Assembly: GCA_044448905.1 (NCBI GenBank)
Contig: JBIOHJ010000022.1
Location: 1-29,946, forward strand
Length of the DNA stretch: 29,946 bases
Direction: 5' to 3'
From: JBIOHJ01 sp044448905
GTDB lineage: Bacteria; Bacteroidota; Bacteroidia; AKYH767-A; OLB10
The translations under genes and the position numbers were made by a program. Positions 1 to 10,178 of this stretch are shown here, in pieces (position 1 is the first letter of the stretch; the number at the start of each line of letters is the position of its first letter). Under the pieces are notes generated by a model that saw nothing but the letters and a program-made list of their open reading frames with translations, was not told where the DNA came from and did not search any database.

Positions 1-3000
1 ACCGTTGACGTAAAAGGAGAAATTCTTGAATTAAAAAATACCATCAACACGATGGTGGACCAGTTAAACTCTTTCTCTTCGGAAGTAACGCGTGTTGCGC
101 TTGAAGTAGGGACTGAAGGAAAATTAGGCGGGCAAGCTCACGTGAAAGGTGTTGCAGGTACCTGGAAAGATTTAACTGATTCTGTAAACCAGATGGCAAG
201 TAATCTCACAGGACAAGTAAGAAACATTGCCGAGGTAACAACTGCCGTGGCAAAAGGTGATTTATCCAGACAAATTACGGTTGACGTAAAAGGAGAAATT
301 CTTGAATTAAAAAACACCATTAATACAATGGTAGATCAGCTGAATTCATTTTCAGCGGAAGTAACGCGTGTTGCACGTGAAGTAGGTTCTGAAGGAAAAC
401 TTGGAGGTCAGGCAAAAGTAAAAGGCGTGGGTGGTGTATGGAAAGATTTAACGGATAGCGTAAATTATATGGGAAGCAATCTTACTGCGCAGGTGAGAAA
501 TATAGCGGAAGTAACCACGGCTGTTGCAAAAGGAGACTTATCGAAAAAAATTACCGTGGATGTAAAAGGAGAAATTCTTGAATTAAAAAATACGATCAAC
601 ACAATGGTTGATCAGCTGAATTCATTTGGCTCAGAAGTAACACGTGTTGCACGTGAGGTGGGATCAGAAGGAAAGCTTGGCGGGCAGGCAACTGTAAAAG
701 GTGTGGGTGGTGTATGGAAAGATTTAACTGATTCTGTAAACCAGATGGCAAGCAACCTGACAGGCCAGGTAAGAAATATTGCAGAGGTAACAACTGGTCT
801 TGCAAAAGGGGATCTCTCAAGAAAAATTACTGTTGACGTTCGTGGAGAAATCCTTGAATTGAAAAATACCATTAATACAATGGTGGATCAATTGAATTCA
901 TTTGCATCGGAAGTTACGCGCGTTGCACGTGAAGTAGGGTCTGAAGGAAAACTTGGAGGACAGGCAACTGTAGTTGGAGTTGGTGGTGTATGGAAAGATC
1001 TTACTGACTCTGTAAATCAAATGGCAAGTAACCTCACAGGCCAGGTTAGAAATATTGCTGAAGTAACCACTGCTGTTGCGCGTGGTGACTTGTCGAGGAA
1101 AATTACGGTTGACGTAAAAGGAGAAATTCTTGAGCTCAAAAAAACGATCAACACAATGGTGGATCAGCTGAACTCATTTGCATCTGAAGTTACACGCGTG
1201 GCGATTGAAGTGGGAACAGAAGGAAAACTCGGAGGACAGGCAGAAGTAACCGGTGTGGGTGGTACGTGGAAAGATTTGACTGATTCCGTAAATCAGATGG
1301 GAAGTAACCTAACATCGCAAGTAAGAAATATTGCAGAGGTAACTACAGCCGTTGCGAACGGTGATTTGTCAAGAAAAATCGGGGTGGATGTGAAGGGAGA
1401 AATTCTTGAATTGAAAAACACGATCAACACGATGGTGGATCAGCTTCGCGGATTTGCATCAGAAGTAACACGGGTTGCGCGCGAAGTAGGTTCTGAAGGT
1501 AAGCTTGGCGGACAGGCAACAGTTGAAGGAGTTGGTGGTGTATGGAAAGATCTTACCGACTCTGTGAACCAGATGGGAAGTAACCTCACATCGCAGGTGC
1601 GAAACATTGCAGAAGTAACAACCGCTGTTGCAAAAGGCGATTTGTCACGCAAGATTACAGTGGATGTAAAAGGAGAAATTCTTGAGCTGAAAAATACAAT
1701 CAATACGATGGTGGATCAGTTGAACTCATTCGGATCCGAAGTAACTCGTGTTGCCCGTGAAGTCGGTTCTGAAGGAAAGCTTGGTGGACAGGCTGATGTA
1801 CCCGGTGTCGCAGGAACTTGGAAAGATTTAACTGACTCAGTAAATAAAATGGCAAGTAATCTCACATCCCAGGTGAGAAATATTGCCGAAGTAACTACAG
1901 CTGTTGCAAACGGTGACCTTTCCAGAAAAATCGCGGTGGATGTGAAAGGAGAAATTCTTGAATTGAAAAACACCATCAACACAATGGTTGACCAATTACG
2001 TGGATTTGCCTCTGAAGTAACACGTGTTGCGCGTGAAGTAGGTACAGATGGAAAACTTGGAGGACAAGCAAACGTACCCGGTGTTGCAGGAACATGGAAA
2101 GATCTAACTGACTCTGTAAACCAGATGGCGGGAAACCTTACCGCGCAAGTGAGAAACATTGCTGATGTAGCTATTGCTGTGGCAAATGGTGACATGTCAA
2201 AAAAAATTACAGTGGACGTTCGCGGAGAAATTCTTCAGTTGAAAGAAACGCTTAACACAATGGTTGACCAGTTACGCGCATTCGCATCTGAAGTGACACG
2301 TGTTGCGCGTGAAGTGGGAACAGATGGAAAGCTTGGCGGACAAGCATTCGTGCCAGGTGTTGCTGGAACATGGAAAGATTTGACAGACTCAGTAAATCAA
2401 ATGACGGGTAACCTTACCGCACAAGTGCGGAACATTGCGCAGGTAACGAAAGCCGTTGCCAGTGGTGATTTATCAAAGACAGTAGCTATTGATGTGAAAG
2501 GAGAAATCCTCGAATTGAAAAACACCATCAACACGATGGTGGAACAATTGAACTCTTTTGCATTTGAAGTAACACGTGTTGCACGTGAAGTTGGAACAGA
2601 AGGTAAGCTGGGAGGACAGGCTGAAGTAAAAGGTGTGGCAGGTACATGGAAAGATTTAACAGATTCTGTAAACATGATGGCTTCCAATCTTACGAGCCAG
2701 GTGCGTGGTATTGCAAAAGTGGTAACGTCAGTTGCTACCGGAAATCTCCGCCAGAAACTTTCTATCAATGCAAAAGGTGAAGTGGCGCAGTTGACAGATA
2801 CAATCAATGAAATGATTGAAACGCTTGCTGTGTTTGCCGACCAGGTGACAACTGTTGCACGCGAAGTGGGTGTTGACGGAAAGCTTGGCGGGCAAGCCAG
2901 CGTGCCGGGGGCATCAGGTATCTGGAAAAATTTAACTGAAAATGTAAACCAGCTTGCGCAGAACCTTACCACGCAGGTGCGTTCTATTTCCGAAGTATCT

Positions 3001-5919
3001 ACAGCTGTTGCAAAAGGTGACCTTACGCGAACAATTCGTGTAGAAGCAAAAGGAGAAGTAGAAGCGCTGAAAGATACCATCAACCAGATGATAACAAACC
3101 TGAAAGAAACTACACTGCGAAACCAGGAACAGGATTGGCTGAAATCGAACCTTGCAAAATTTACCCAGATGCTGCAGGGACAAAGAGATTTGAATTCGGT
3201 GGCGCAGCGTATTCTTTCTGAACTCGCCCAAGTGGTTACCGCGCATTATGGTGCATTTTATATTCTGAAGCAGGACGAAGGAAATCAAAGTGTAAAGCTG
3301 AAACTTTTTGCTTCGTACGGATATAAAGATGACAAAAACATTCCTAAAGAATTTTCTGTAGGTGAAGGTTTAATCGGTCAGTGTGCATTGGAAAAAGAAA
3401 GAATTTTACTCACCAATATTCCGCGTGATTACATCAAAATCTCATCAGGTTTGGGAAGAGCAAAACCTGCAAACCTCATTATTCTTCCTGTGCTGTTCGA
3501 GAACAATGCTAAAGCTGTTATCGAACTTGCCTCATTAGATAAGTTCAGCGAAACGCACCTTGAATTGTTAAACCAGCTTACTGAAAGTATCGGAATTGTA
3601 TTGAATACGATTGAAGCCAACACACGTACAGAAGGATTGCTTACCCAGTCACAATCGCTTGCCGGTGAGTTGAAGATACAGCAGGAAGAATTGAGAAGAA
3701 CAAATGATGAGTTACAGGACAAAGCTCTTCTTCTTGTTAAACAAAAAGAGGAAGTTGAAGGAAAGAACAAGGAGGTGGAAGAAGCACGCAAATCATTAGA
3801 AGAAAAAGCCGAACAGCTTACGCTTACTTCAAAATACAAATCAGAATTTCTTGCCAATATGTCGCATGAGTTGCGCACTCCCCTCAACAGCCTTTTGATT
3901 CTTGCACAGCAGTTATACGAAAATGCCGAAGGCAATTTGAACGATAAGCAGATTCGCTATGCAAGAACCATTCACTCATGCGGTGATGATTTAATCCAGC
4001 TTATCAATGATATTCTCGACCTTTCAAAAATCGAGTCAGGATTTATTACTGCTAATATTTCGCCAGTGCGCTTTGCTGAAATTGCATCGTTTGTTGAAAC
4101 AACTTTCAAACCCATTTCAGAAGCAAAGCACCTGCGGTTTACCATTGAAACTGACACACAGCTGTCCGAATCAATGGAAACAGATTTGCAACGCCTGAAC
4201 CAGATTTTAAAAAACCTGCTTTCAAACTCCTTTAAGTTTACTGAGAAAGGAGATGTGAAACTGAAAATATATGAAGCTAACAAAAATTGGAAACAGGGTG
4301 TAAATCTCAATCTAGATAATGCAAAGAAAGTGGTTGGATTTGCTATCAGTGATTCAGGAATTGGTATTCCACAGGAAAAACAAAACATAATATTCGAAGC
4401 TTTCCAACAGGCTGAAGGCTCCACCAGCCGTAAATACGGGGGAACAGGTTTGGGATTATCCATCAGCCGCGGTCTCGCAGAGTTGCTCGGTGGAACAATT
4501 GAACTTGAAAGCGAGCCGGGCAGAGGTAGCATTTTTACTTTATTCCTACCAGTAGAAAGCGCATCGGGAGTAGTTTCAAAACAAACTGACAACCTGAAAG
4601 CGTATGAAGAAACGCAAACGAGTGGCGATGACATTGACAACCTCCTAAATTCCATTCGTATTACAAATGAGGGAATTGAATCAAATCTGAGTATCGTTAA
4701 TGAAATGATTAACGAAACCGGTGATGACAGGAGCAGCATTCAGCCGAATGATAAAGTTGTTTTAATTGTGGAGGATGATTTGCGTTTCGGAAAAATCCTC
4801 ATCGAAAAAGCGCATCATGAAGGGCTAAAAGCCATTGTTGCTATCAGTTATATAGAAGTGTTTGATTTCATCAACCGTTTTTTACCGATTGCGATTACGC
4901 TTGATGTAAAACTTCCCGACACAAGCGGATGGAAAGTGCTTGACCTCCTGAGAAATGATTTGAACTATCGCCACATTCCAATTCATCTTATTTCCGGTGA
5001 AGAAAATAAATCTCTTGCGTTGAAACGCGGGGCAAGAAGTTTCCTGCTCAAACCACTCGAAAATGAATCGCTCAATGAATTGTTTGACGATATCATTTTG
5101 TACAACAAAAAAACTGTAAAAAATGTGTTGGTAGTAGAAGATAATGAGCTTGACTCATCTCAGATAGCGAAGATATTAAAGGAAGAGCGTGTGCAGATAA
5201 CTATTGCTGGTACCGGGAAAAAAGCTTTGAAGCAAATTTCATCTCATGATTACGACTGTATCATTCTTGATTACACATTGCCGGATATTTCAGGCACCGA
5301 CCTGCTTAATAAAGTAAGCGAGGTAAAAAAGAAAATAACACCGGTAATTGTTTATTCTGCAAAAGATTTTAATAAAAATGAAGTGAGTCAGCTGAACCGT
5401 GTATCCAATTCAATTATTCTGAAAGGAGTGAATTCATTGGAGCATCTTCTCGAAGAAACTGTACTTCATTTGCATATCAATCATAAAGACCTTGCTCCTG
5501 AAAAGAAAAAAATTATTGAAAACAACAGGCGCAAGGAAGATATTCTTACAGGTAAAAACGTTCTTGTGGTTGACGATGATGTGCGCAACCTGTTTGCTCT
5601 TACCACCGTGTTTGAGCGATATAATATTAATGTAATCACTGCCGAAAGTGGAAAAGATGCTATACAGATTCTGAATGAGAACCCTGCTGTGGACATGGTG
5701 CTCATGGATATTATGATGCCCGAAATGGACGGGTATGAAACCACGCAGAAAATAAGGCGCGAGCATAAAAATAACTTGCTGCCAATTATAGCTGTTACTG
5801 CAAAAGCAATGAAAGGTGACCGCCAGAAATGTATTGAAGCTGGCGCTTCCGATTATATCACAAAGCCGCTCAAGATTGACCAGCTTCTTTCGCTGATGAG
5901 AGTTTGGTTCTACAAATAA
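1..5919 (+). CDS. Poly-HAMP hybrid sensor histidine kinase with GAF and three receiver domains (5' end outside window)
   Basis: The frame is open from base 1, which lies inside a HAMP repeat, so the true start is upstream; the ATG at 52 is internal. Eleven HAMP-type units of 92 residues (276 bp) run to about base 3110, each carrying the GKLGGQA, WKDLTDSVN and GEILELKNTINTMVDQL motifs. Then come a GAF domain (about 3190-3610), a Glu/Lys-rich coiled coil, HisKA with MSHELRTPLN (phospho-acceptor His codon at 3865), HATPase_c with DSGIGIP and GGTGLGLS, and three receivers with acceptor Asp codons at 4903, 5269 and 5707. REC2 has its conserved Lys followed by Gly instead of Pro. No membrane segment is visible in this part. 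The repeat architecture resembles fungal group III (Nik1/Os-1) osmosensing kinases. Role: phosphorelay hub; the stimulus is unknown. The receiver-kinase 8 bp downstream is probably co-transcribed. Confidence 0.95.
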   Translation, partial: TVDVKGEILELKNTINTMVDQLNSFSSEVTRVALEVGTEGKLGGQAHVKGVAGTWKDLTDSVNQMASNLTGQVRNIAEVTTAVAKGDLSRQITVDVKGEILELKNTINTMVDQLNSFSAEVTRVAREVGSEGKLGGQAKVKGVGGVWKDLTDSVNYMGSNLTAQVRNIAEVTTAVAKGDLSKKITVDVKGEILELKNTINTMVDQLNSFGSEVTRVAREVGSEGKLGGQATVKGVGGVWKDLTDSVNQMASNLTGQVRNIAEVTTGLAKGDLSRKITVDVRGEILELKNTINTMVDQLNSFASEVTRVAREVGSEGKLGGQATVVGVGGVWKDLTDSVNQMASNLTGQVRNIAEVTTAVARGDLSRKITVDVKGEILELKKTINTMVDQLNSFASEVTRVAIEVGTEGKLGGQAEVTGVGGTWKDLTDSVNQMGSNLTSQVRNIAEVTTAVANGDLSRKIGVDVKGEILELKNTINTMVDQLRGFASEVTRVAREVGSEGKLGGQATVEGVGGVWKDLTDSVNQMGSNLTSQVRNIAEVTTAVAKGDLSRKITVDVKGEILELKNTINTMVDQLNSFGSEVTRVAREVGSEGKLGGQADVPGVAGTWKDLTDSVNKMASNLTSQVRNIAEVTTAVANGDLSRKIAVDVKGEILELKNTINTMVDQLRGFASEVTRVAREVGTDGKLGGQANVPGVAGTWKDLTDSVNQMAGNLTAQVRNIADVAIAVANGDMSKKITVDVRGEILQLKETLNTMVDQLRAFASEVTRVAREVGTDGKLGGQAFVPGVAGTWKDLTDSVNQMTGNLTAQVRNIAQVTKAVASGDLSKTVAIDVKGEILELKNTINTMVEQLNSFAFEVTRVAREVGTEGKLGGQAEVKGVAGTWKDLTDSVNMMASNLTSQVRGIAKVVTSVATGNLRQKLSINAKGEVAQLTDTINEMIETLAVFADQVTTVAREVGVDGKLGGQASVPGASGIWKNLTENVNQLAQNLTTQVRSISEVSTAVAKGDLTRTIRVEAKGEVEALKDTINQMITNLKETTLRNQEQDWLKSNLAKFTQMLQGQRDLNSVAQRILSELAQVVTAHYGAFYILKQDEGNQSVKLKLFASYGYKDDKNIPKEFSVGEGLIGQCALEKERILLTNIPRDYIKISSGLGRAKPANLIILPVLFENNAKAVIELASLDKFSETHLELLNQLTESIGIVLNTIEANTRTEGLLTQSQSLAGELKIQQEELRRTNDELQDKALLLVKQKEEVEGKNKEVEEARKSLEEKAEQLTLTSKYKSEFLANMSHELRTPLNSLLILAQQLYENAEGNLNDKQIRYARTIHSCGDDLIQLINDILDLSKIESGFITANISPVRFAEIASFVETTFKPISEAKHLRFTIETDTQLSESMETDLQRLNQILKNLLSNSFKFTEKGDVKLKIYEANKNWKQGVNLNLDNAKKVVGFAISDSGIGIPQEKQNIIFEAFQQAEGSTSRKYGGTGLGLSISRGLAELLGGTIELESEPGRGSIFTLFLPVESASGVVSKQTDNLKAYEETQTSGDDIDNLLNSIRITNEGIESNLSIVNEMINETGDDRSSIQPNDKVVLIVEDDLRFGKILIEKAHHEGLKAIVAISYIEVFDFINRFLPIAITLDVKLPDTSGWKVLDLLRNDLNYRHIPIHLISGEENKSLALKRGARSFLLKPLENESLNELFDDIILYNKKTVKNVLVVEDNELDSSQIAKILKEERVQITIAGTGKKALKQISSHDYDCIILDYTLPDISGTDLLNKVSEVKKKITPVIVYSAKDFNKNEVSQLNRVSNSIILKGVNSLEHLLEETVLHLHINHKDLAPEKKKIIENNRRKEDILTGKNVLVVDDDVRNLFALTTVFERYNINVITAESGKDAIQILNENPAVDMVLMDIMMPEMDGYETTQKIRREHKNNLLPIIAVTAKAMKGDRQKCIEAGASDYITKPLKIDQLLSLMRVWFYK

Positions 5920-5927
5920 AAAAATAA

Positions 5928-7196
5928 ATGCATCCTAAAATATTATTAGTTGACGACCGCGAAGACAATCTCTTGTCCATCGAGTCCATTCTCGAACATG
6001 ACGGATACGCTTTTGTACGAGCTAATTCAGGGCGCAATGCATTAAAAATCCTTCTTCAGGAATTTGATTTTGCTCTTATCCTTATGGATGTACGGATGCC
6101 AAACCTTAACGGCTTTGAAACAGCAGCTCTTATTTACGAGCGAGAAAAGTTGAAGCATATACCTATCATTTTTATTACAGCTCATAATTACGGTGATGAA
6201 AATGTGTACAAGGGTTACCGTGCAGGTGCTGTAGATTATATCTACAAGCCCATTAATCCTGATTTGCTGCGTGCAAAAGTTTCGGTGTTTGTAGAACTTT
6301 ACAAGAAAAGCCACAAGCTCATGCTTCAGGAACAAAAGCTTATTGCTATCAACAAAAATCTAGAAAATGAAATTAATGAACGCAAGATTTCAGAAGAAAA
6401 AGTAAAAACATTGAATAAAGAGCTGCTAAAAAACATTGATCGCCTAGAAGCTGCAAACAAAGACCTTGACCGTTTTGCATTCATGGCTTCGCATGATTTG
6501 CAGGAACCTCTTCGCAAAATCCGCATCTTCACTGACAGGGTAAGTATAAAATTAAAAGACCTCCTCGATGAAGAAGGATTCAAATATTTCGAACGCATAC
6601 AAAGGGCTGCTAATAGAATGCAGACGCTCATTGAAGATATTCTTACCTTCTCGAAAATTTCTGCTGAGAAAAAAGAATTTGTCAGTTGCGATTTAAAAGA
6701 ATTGCTAAATGAGGTTATTTCGGAAATGAACGGAGATGTGAATGAAAAAAAAGCACAAATCGAAGTGGATGGCCTGCCTGTGTTGCCTGTTAATCCGGGG
6801 CTGATGAAGCCGCTTTTTCAAAATTTGCTCAGCAATTCTTTAAAGTACTGTAAAAAAGATATTACACCTATTATAAAAGTGTGGTCGGTTATTCCTGAAC
6901 ACCAGCCGGAAGTTAAATATTGCCGGATTTATTTTGAGGATAACGGAATTGGGTTCGACCAGAAGTATGCCGAACAGATTTTCCAGATGTTTACCCGGCT
7001 AAACACCAGACCGGATGTGGAAGGAACAGGAATCGGATTGGCTTTTTGTAAAAAAATTGTTGAAGAGCATAATGGTTTTATTTCGGCAACAAGCAAAATA
7101 AACGAAGGTTCGGTATTTACTGTTTCCCTGCCGTTAGTACCCAACTTTGCCGAAAATGGAAACGTAAACGTTCCGGATAAAATAAATTTTTCTTAA
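5928..7196 (+). CDS. Receiver-histidine kinase (REC-HisKA-HATPase), soluble
   Basis: 422 residues. An N-terminal receiver (acceptor D54, T84, K107) is followed by a helical linker (about 125-180), a HisKA domain with SHDLQEPLRKI (H189), and HATPase_c with NLLSNSLKYC, DNGIGFD and GTGIGLAFC. There is no signal peptide or membrane segment, so it is cytoplasmic. Its output may be controlled by phosphorylation of its own receiver. It begins 8 bp after the poly-HAMP kinase stop, so the two are probably one transcript, and the kinase may accept phosphate from that protein's receivers (inference). Its H-box region closely matches that of the CHASE3 kinase at 11816, which suggests a shared partner or a duplication. 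No terminator is obvious before the convergent gene. Confidence 0.93.
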   Translation: MHPKILLVDDREDNLLSIESILEHDGYAFVRANSGRNALKILLQEFDFALILMDVRMPNLNGFETAALIYEREKLKHIPIIFITAHNYGDENVYKGYRAGAVDYIYKPINPDLLRAKVSVFVELYKKSHKLMLQEQKLIAINKNLENEINERKISEEKVKTLNKELLKNIDRLEAANKDLDRFAFMASHDLQEPLRKIRIFTDRVSIKLKDLLDEEGFKYFERIQRAANRMQTLIEDILTFSKISAEKKEFVSCDLKELLNEVISEMNGDVNEKKAQIEVDGLPVLPVNPGLMKPLFQNLLSNSLKYCKKDITPIIKVWSVIPEHQPEVKYCRIYFEDNGIGFDQKYAEQIFQMFTRLNTRPDVEGTGIGLAFCKKIVEEHNGFISATSKINEGSVFTVSLPLVPNFAENGNVNVPDKINFS

Positions 7197-7233
7197 TTGA
7201 TTTTTGCCTTGAAAAACCTCAGATTAAAAGAAT

Positions 7234-8679
7234 TCAAATCAAATTTAAATTGATATTGAATTTTGTTCCCTTGCCTTGCACCGATTCCACATCAATAGTT
7301 CCTTTGTGAGTAGAGATAATATTATGAGTGGTGGCTAAACCAAGCCCCATGCCATTTGACTTCATGGCAGTAAAATAAGGTTCAAATATATGTGAAAGAT
7401 TATTTTTTTCTATACCGCAACCGTTATCTTCAACCGTAATTACACATTTGTTATCATTACATACCGATGCAATTTTGATAACGCCTTTATTTTCTTCCAC
7501 TGCTTCAATGGCGTTATTAATGATATTTAAAATAGCCAATGTAAGCTTATTTTCATCGGCTTCGATGAGCGCATTATTGCCGTTAAAATCAGTTTCAATT
7601 TTTATTTTTTTCAATTCGGTGCGGTCTTTTACAAGCGCAACTGAATTATCCAAAATCATTTTAAGCGGCACAGGAGATATTTTAAGTTCCGCAAGTCGTG
7701 AATTCTCCATTAATTCGGTAACCAATTCATTTATGCGCGAGCTGTTACGTTTTATTATTTCAAAATACGATTCATCGTACGGCTTTTTAATTTCATCGTG
7801 CAAATGATCAGCCGCAAGGTTAATATTTGTTAACGGGTTGCGTATTTCATGAGCCAGGCTGCGGGCTATCTTTCCCGTAATGGCAAGCTTTTCGGCAATC
7901 ATTAAATCCTGTTCGGCTTTTTTCCGGAGAGTCATATCATGAATAATTCCCTGGTATATAATGTTGCCATGTTTGTCAATTTTTTGAATATTGGATGTGA
8001 TGGTGCAGTACTTTTTATTTCCAAATCTGTCCTTCATACTTACTTCAAAGTTGGAACGGGCACCTGTTTTATTAACGGCTTTAATAAATTTTGTATAATC
8101 ATTTATATTCTCAAATAACAAAACAGAGTTCATCTCAAGCAATTCTTCGCGTGTATAACCAAACAAATGTTCACCAGCAGAATTAATTTCTAAAATTTTA
8201 CCATTTTGATTTGTGATATAAATTACATCGTGCGAATTTTCAAAAATGCTTCTGAACTTAGCTTCGCTTTCTTTAATTTTTTTTAAATTTCTGCTTTGTT
8301 CAATCGCATAACGAATGCTTCTTTCTAGATTCTCTGCATTAATATCGCTTTTGGTTATAAAATCGGCAGCGCCAAATTCCATGGCCTTTATATCGGTTTC
8401 ATGATTTCCCAACCCTGTCAATAAAATGACCGGTGCATCAATGCCATGAGTTAAAGAAAATTTAAGGAGATCAAGGCCGGTGTGTGCACCCAGCATGTAA
8501 TCATAAAAATAAATATCGTGCTCTCTTTTTAAAATAATATCAAGCGCCTCTTCATAGGTTTTAGCCCACGTAAGTGCAAAAGTGTGCAGCTTAATATCAT
8601 TTAAGTATGTTTTGAAGAGGAAATAATCATCCTCATCATCCTCAACAAGCAATACTCTGATAATATTTTCAACACTCAT
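7234..8679 (-). CDS. Receiver-PAS histidine kinase, NtrB/AtoS-like
   Basis: 481 residues: receiver (about 6-125; acceptor D60, T88, K110), PAS (about 138-255), HisKA with LAHEIRNPL (H277), and HATPase_c with NIINNAIEAV, DNGCGI, FEPYFTAM and GMGLGLA. AHEIRNPL is the H-box form typical of NtrB/AtoS/ZraS kinases that pair with sigma-54 activators. Its start codon abuts the stop codon of the NtrC-like activator with no gap, so the two form one operon and almost certainly a cognate pair. No transmembrane segment is present; input is likely phosphotransfer to the N-terminal receiver plus a PAS signal or cofactor. The receiver at the N-terminus is not standard for NtrB and places this kinase downstream of another kinase (inference). 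Confidence 0.93.
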   Translation of the reverse strand: MSVENIIRVLLVEDDEDDYFLFKTYLNDIKLHTFALTWAKTYEEALDIILKREHDIYFYDYMLGAHTGLDLLKFSLTHGIDAPVILLTGLGNHETDIKAMEFGAADFITKSDINAENLERSIRYAIEQSRNLKKIKESEAKFRSIFENSHDVIYITNQNGKILEINSAGEHLFGYTREELLEMNSVLLFENINDYTKFIKAVNKTGARSNFEVSMKDRFGNKKYCTITSNIQKIDKHGNIIYQGIIHDMTLRKKAEQDLMIAEKLAITGKIARSLAHEIRNPLTNINLAADHLHDEIKKPYDESYFEIIKRNSSRINELVTELMENSRLAELKISPVPLKMILDNSVALVKDRTELKKIKIETDFNGNNALIEADENKLTLAILNIINNAIEAVEENKGVIKIASVCNDNKCVITVEDNGCGIEKNNLSHIFEPYFTAMKSNGMGLGLATTHNIISTHKGTIDVESVQGKGTKFNINLNLI

Positions 8680-10125
8680 TTAGGTTACCATGTTATACGC
8701 TTTCATTTTATTGTAAAGCGTCTTGCGGTCAATATTCAAAATTTTTGCCGCCTTGCTTTTGTTAAAATTAACTTCTTTCAACGTTTTTAAAATTAATTCA
8801 TGTTCGGCTTCAAGCGCTGCTGATTTTAAATTATGAGTCTCAACAACTGGTTTTGTAGAATTATTTCTATCCTCCGTATTTAAAATCTCCTCCTTTTCAT
8901 CTGTTATTGCCATTGTTGTTCTTGTAAAATTGGAAATTTCGAAGGGTAACGACTTTGATTCCACAATTTTTCCTTCGGTGAGCAGCGCAGCCCTGCGGAT
9001 TATATTTTTCAATTCGCGAAGATTACCATACCATGGGTACTTTAAAAACATTTGTTCAACTTCGGATGAGAATACCTGGATATCTTTTTCCAATTCGAGG
9101 TTTGCATTGCTGAGAAAAAAATCGGCATACATCATTAAATCTGATTTCCTTTCCCGCAAAGGGGGAACCGTCAAATTAAATTCATTAAACCGGTGGTATA
9201 AGTCTTCCCTGAATCTTCCGGATTTATATGCATCGGCTAAATTTTCGTTGCTTGCAACAATAATGCGGACATCAATAGGAATCTCTTTGTTGCCGCCAAT
9301 GTGCTTAACTTTCCGTTCCTGCACAACACGCAGTAACGATGATTGTATATCATACGGAAGATTTAAAATCTCGTCAAGAAAAATTGTTCCGCCATTTGCC
9401 ATTTCAAAATGCCCGATTTTAGTTGCAATGGCACCTGTAAAAGAACCTTTTTCGTGACCGAACAATTCGCTTCCCGCAAGCTCTTTTGAAATTGCACCGC
9501 AGTCCATAGCTATAAAAGGCTGGCGCGCACGCTTGCTTTTCTTGTGAATTGTTTGCGCAATGGCCTCCTTACCCGCACCACTCTCGCCATAAATGATAAC
9601 ACTGTAATTAGTGGGCGCTACTAATTCTATTTGCCGCAAAAGCTCGCGCGATAGCGCGCTTTTTCCATATACATATTCGTTATTATTCGACTGTGGTTTT
9701 ACTTTCCGGATTGCAGGAATATCGTCATGCGATTCATGGGAATTCCCGTTCATCCCCTCCTGCGGTATTTTATCGAGTGCACGTTTTATAAGCTGAAGGG
9801 TTTCATCGGGAAGCAAAGGCTTTGCAAGATAATCGAAAGCGCCCAACTTCATAATTTTTACGGCAGTACGAATATCCGAATAGCCGGTCATCATGATGAA
9901 AGGAATTGTTGAATCAATTTCCTTAATTCTTCTTAATATTTCGGAACCATCCATATCACCCAAACGAAAATCGCTGAGAACGAGGTTGGGTTGCTCTGCT
10001 GCAAAGGCAGCAATTCCTTTTGTGCCATTTGACGCTAAGTCAACTTCGAAGCCATTTTTTGTTAAAAATTTTTTCAGAAGCTGGCTCATGTCCTGGTCGT
10101 CTTCAATGATGAGAATTTTGCTCAT
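8680..10125 (-). CDS. Sigma-54-dependent response regulator, NtrC/AtoC-like
   Basis: 481 residues in the classic three-part layout. The receiver (1-120) has acceptor D52, T80 and K102. The AAA+ domain (about 150-390) has Walker A GESGAGKE (180-187), a sigma-54 contact loop GSFTGA (227-232, the Ser variant of GAFTGA), Walker B GGTIFLDE (245-252) and the arginine-finger segment GRFREDLYHR. A C-terminal Fis-type helix-turn-helix (about 440-480) carries NKSKAAKILNIDRKTLYNKM. It activates RNA polymerase holding sigma-54; rpoN lies just upstream on the same strand. The kinase at 7234 is fused end to end. A GG-N10-GC element and a palindrome lie upstream, so autoregulation is possible. Targets are not visible in the window. 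Confidence 0.96.
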   Translation of the reverse strand: MSKILIIEDDQDMSQLLKKFLTKNGFEVDLASNGTKGIAAFAAEQPNLVLSDFRLGDMDGSEILRRIKEIDSTIPFIMMTGYSDIRTAVKIMKLGAFDYLAKPLLPDETLQLIKRALDKIPQEGMNGNSHESHDDIPAIRKVKPQSNNNEYVYGKSALSRELLRQIELVAPTNYSVIIYGESGAGKEAIAQTIHKKSKRARQPFIAMDCGAISKELAGSELFGHEKGSFTGAIATKIGHFEMANGGTIFLDEILNLPYDIQSSLLRVVQERKVKHIGGNKEIPIDVRIIVASNENLADAYKSGRFREDLYHRFNEFNLTVPPLRERKSDLMMYADFFLSNANLELEKDIQVFSSEVEQMFLKYPWYGNLRELKNIIRRAALLTEGKIVESKSLPFEISNFTRTTMAITDEKEEILNTEDRNNSTKPVVETHNLKSAALEAEHELILKTLKEVNFNKSKAAKILNIDRKTLYNKMKAYNMVT

Positions 10126-10155
10126 AATAAAGGGTTTAAGTTATGTTTAACTACA

Positions 10156-10169
10156 GCAAATTTGAAACC
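10156..10169 (-). promoter_or_regulatory. Candidate sigma-54 (-24/-12) promoter for the NtrC-like operon
   Basis: On the minus strand the sequence reads AGGTTTCAAATTTGCT, giving GG-N10-GC with the TTTGCT form of the -12 element. The CACG part of the -24 consensus is not kept. Transcription would start about 12 bases downstream, leaving a leader of roughly 18 bases before the ATG at 10125. The invariant dinucleotides and spacing are seen directly; promoter function is inferred. Confidence 0.4.
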
Positions 10170-10178
10170 TGACTATTT

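Noticed and set aside
1440..2195. Long minus-strand open frames opposite the HAMP array (87 and 159 codons)
   Set aside because: They recur with the 276-bp period and are shadows of the strongly biased plus-strand repeats.
8930..9457. 175-codon plus-strand frame opposite the NtrC-like gene
   Set aside because: It covers the AAA+ domain of a clear minus-strand gene and has no recognisable domain or start signal.
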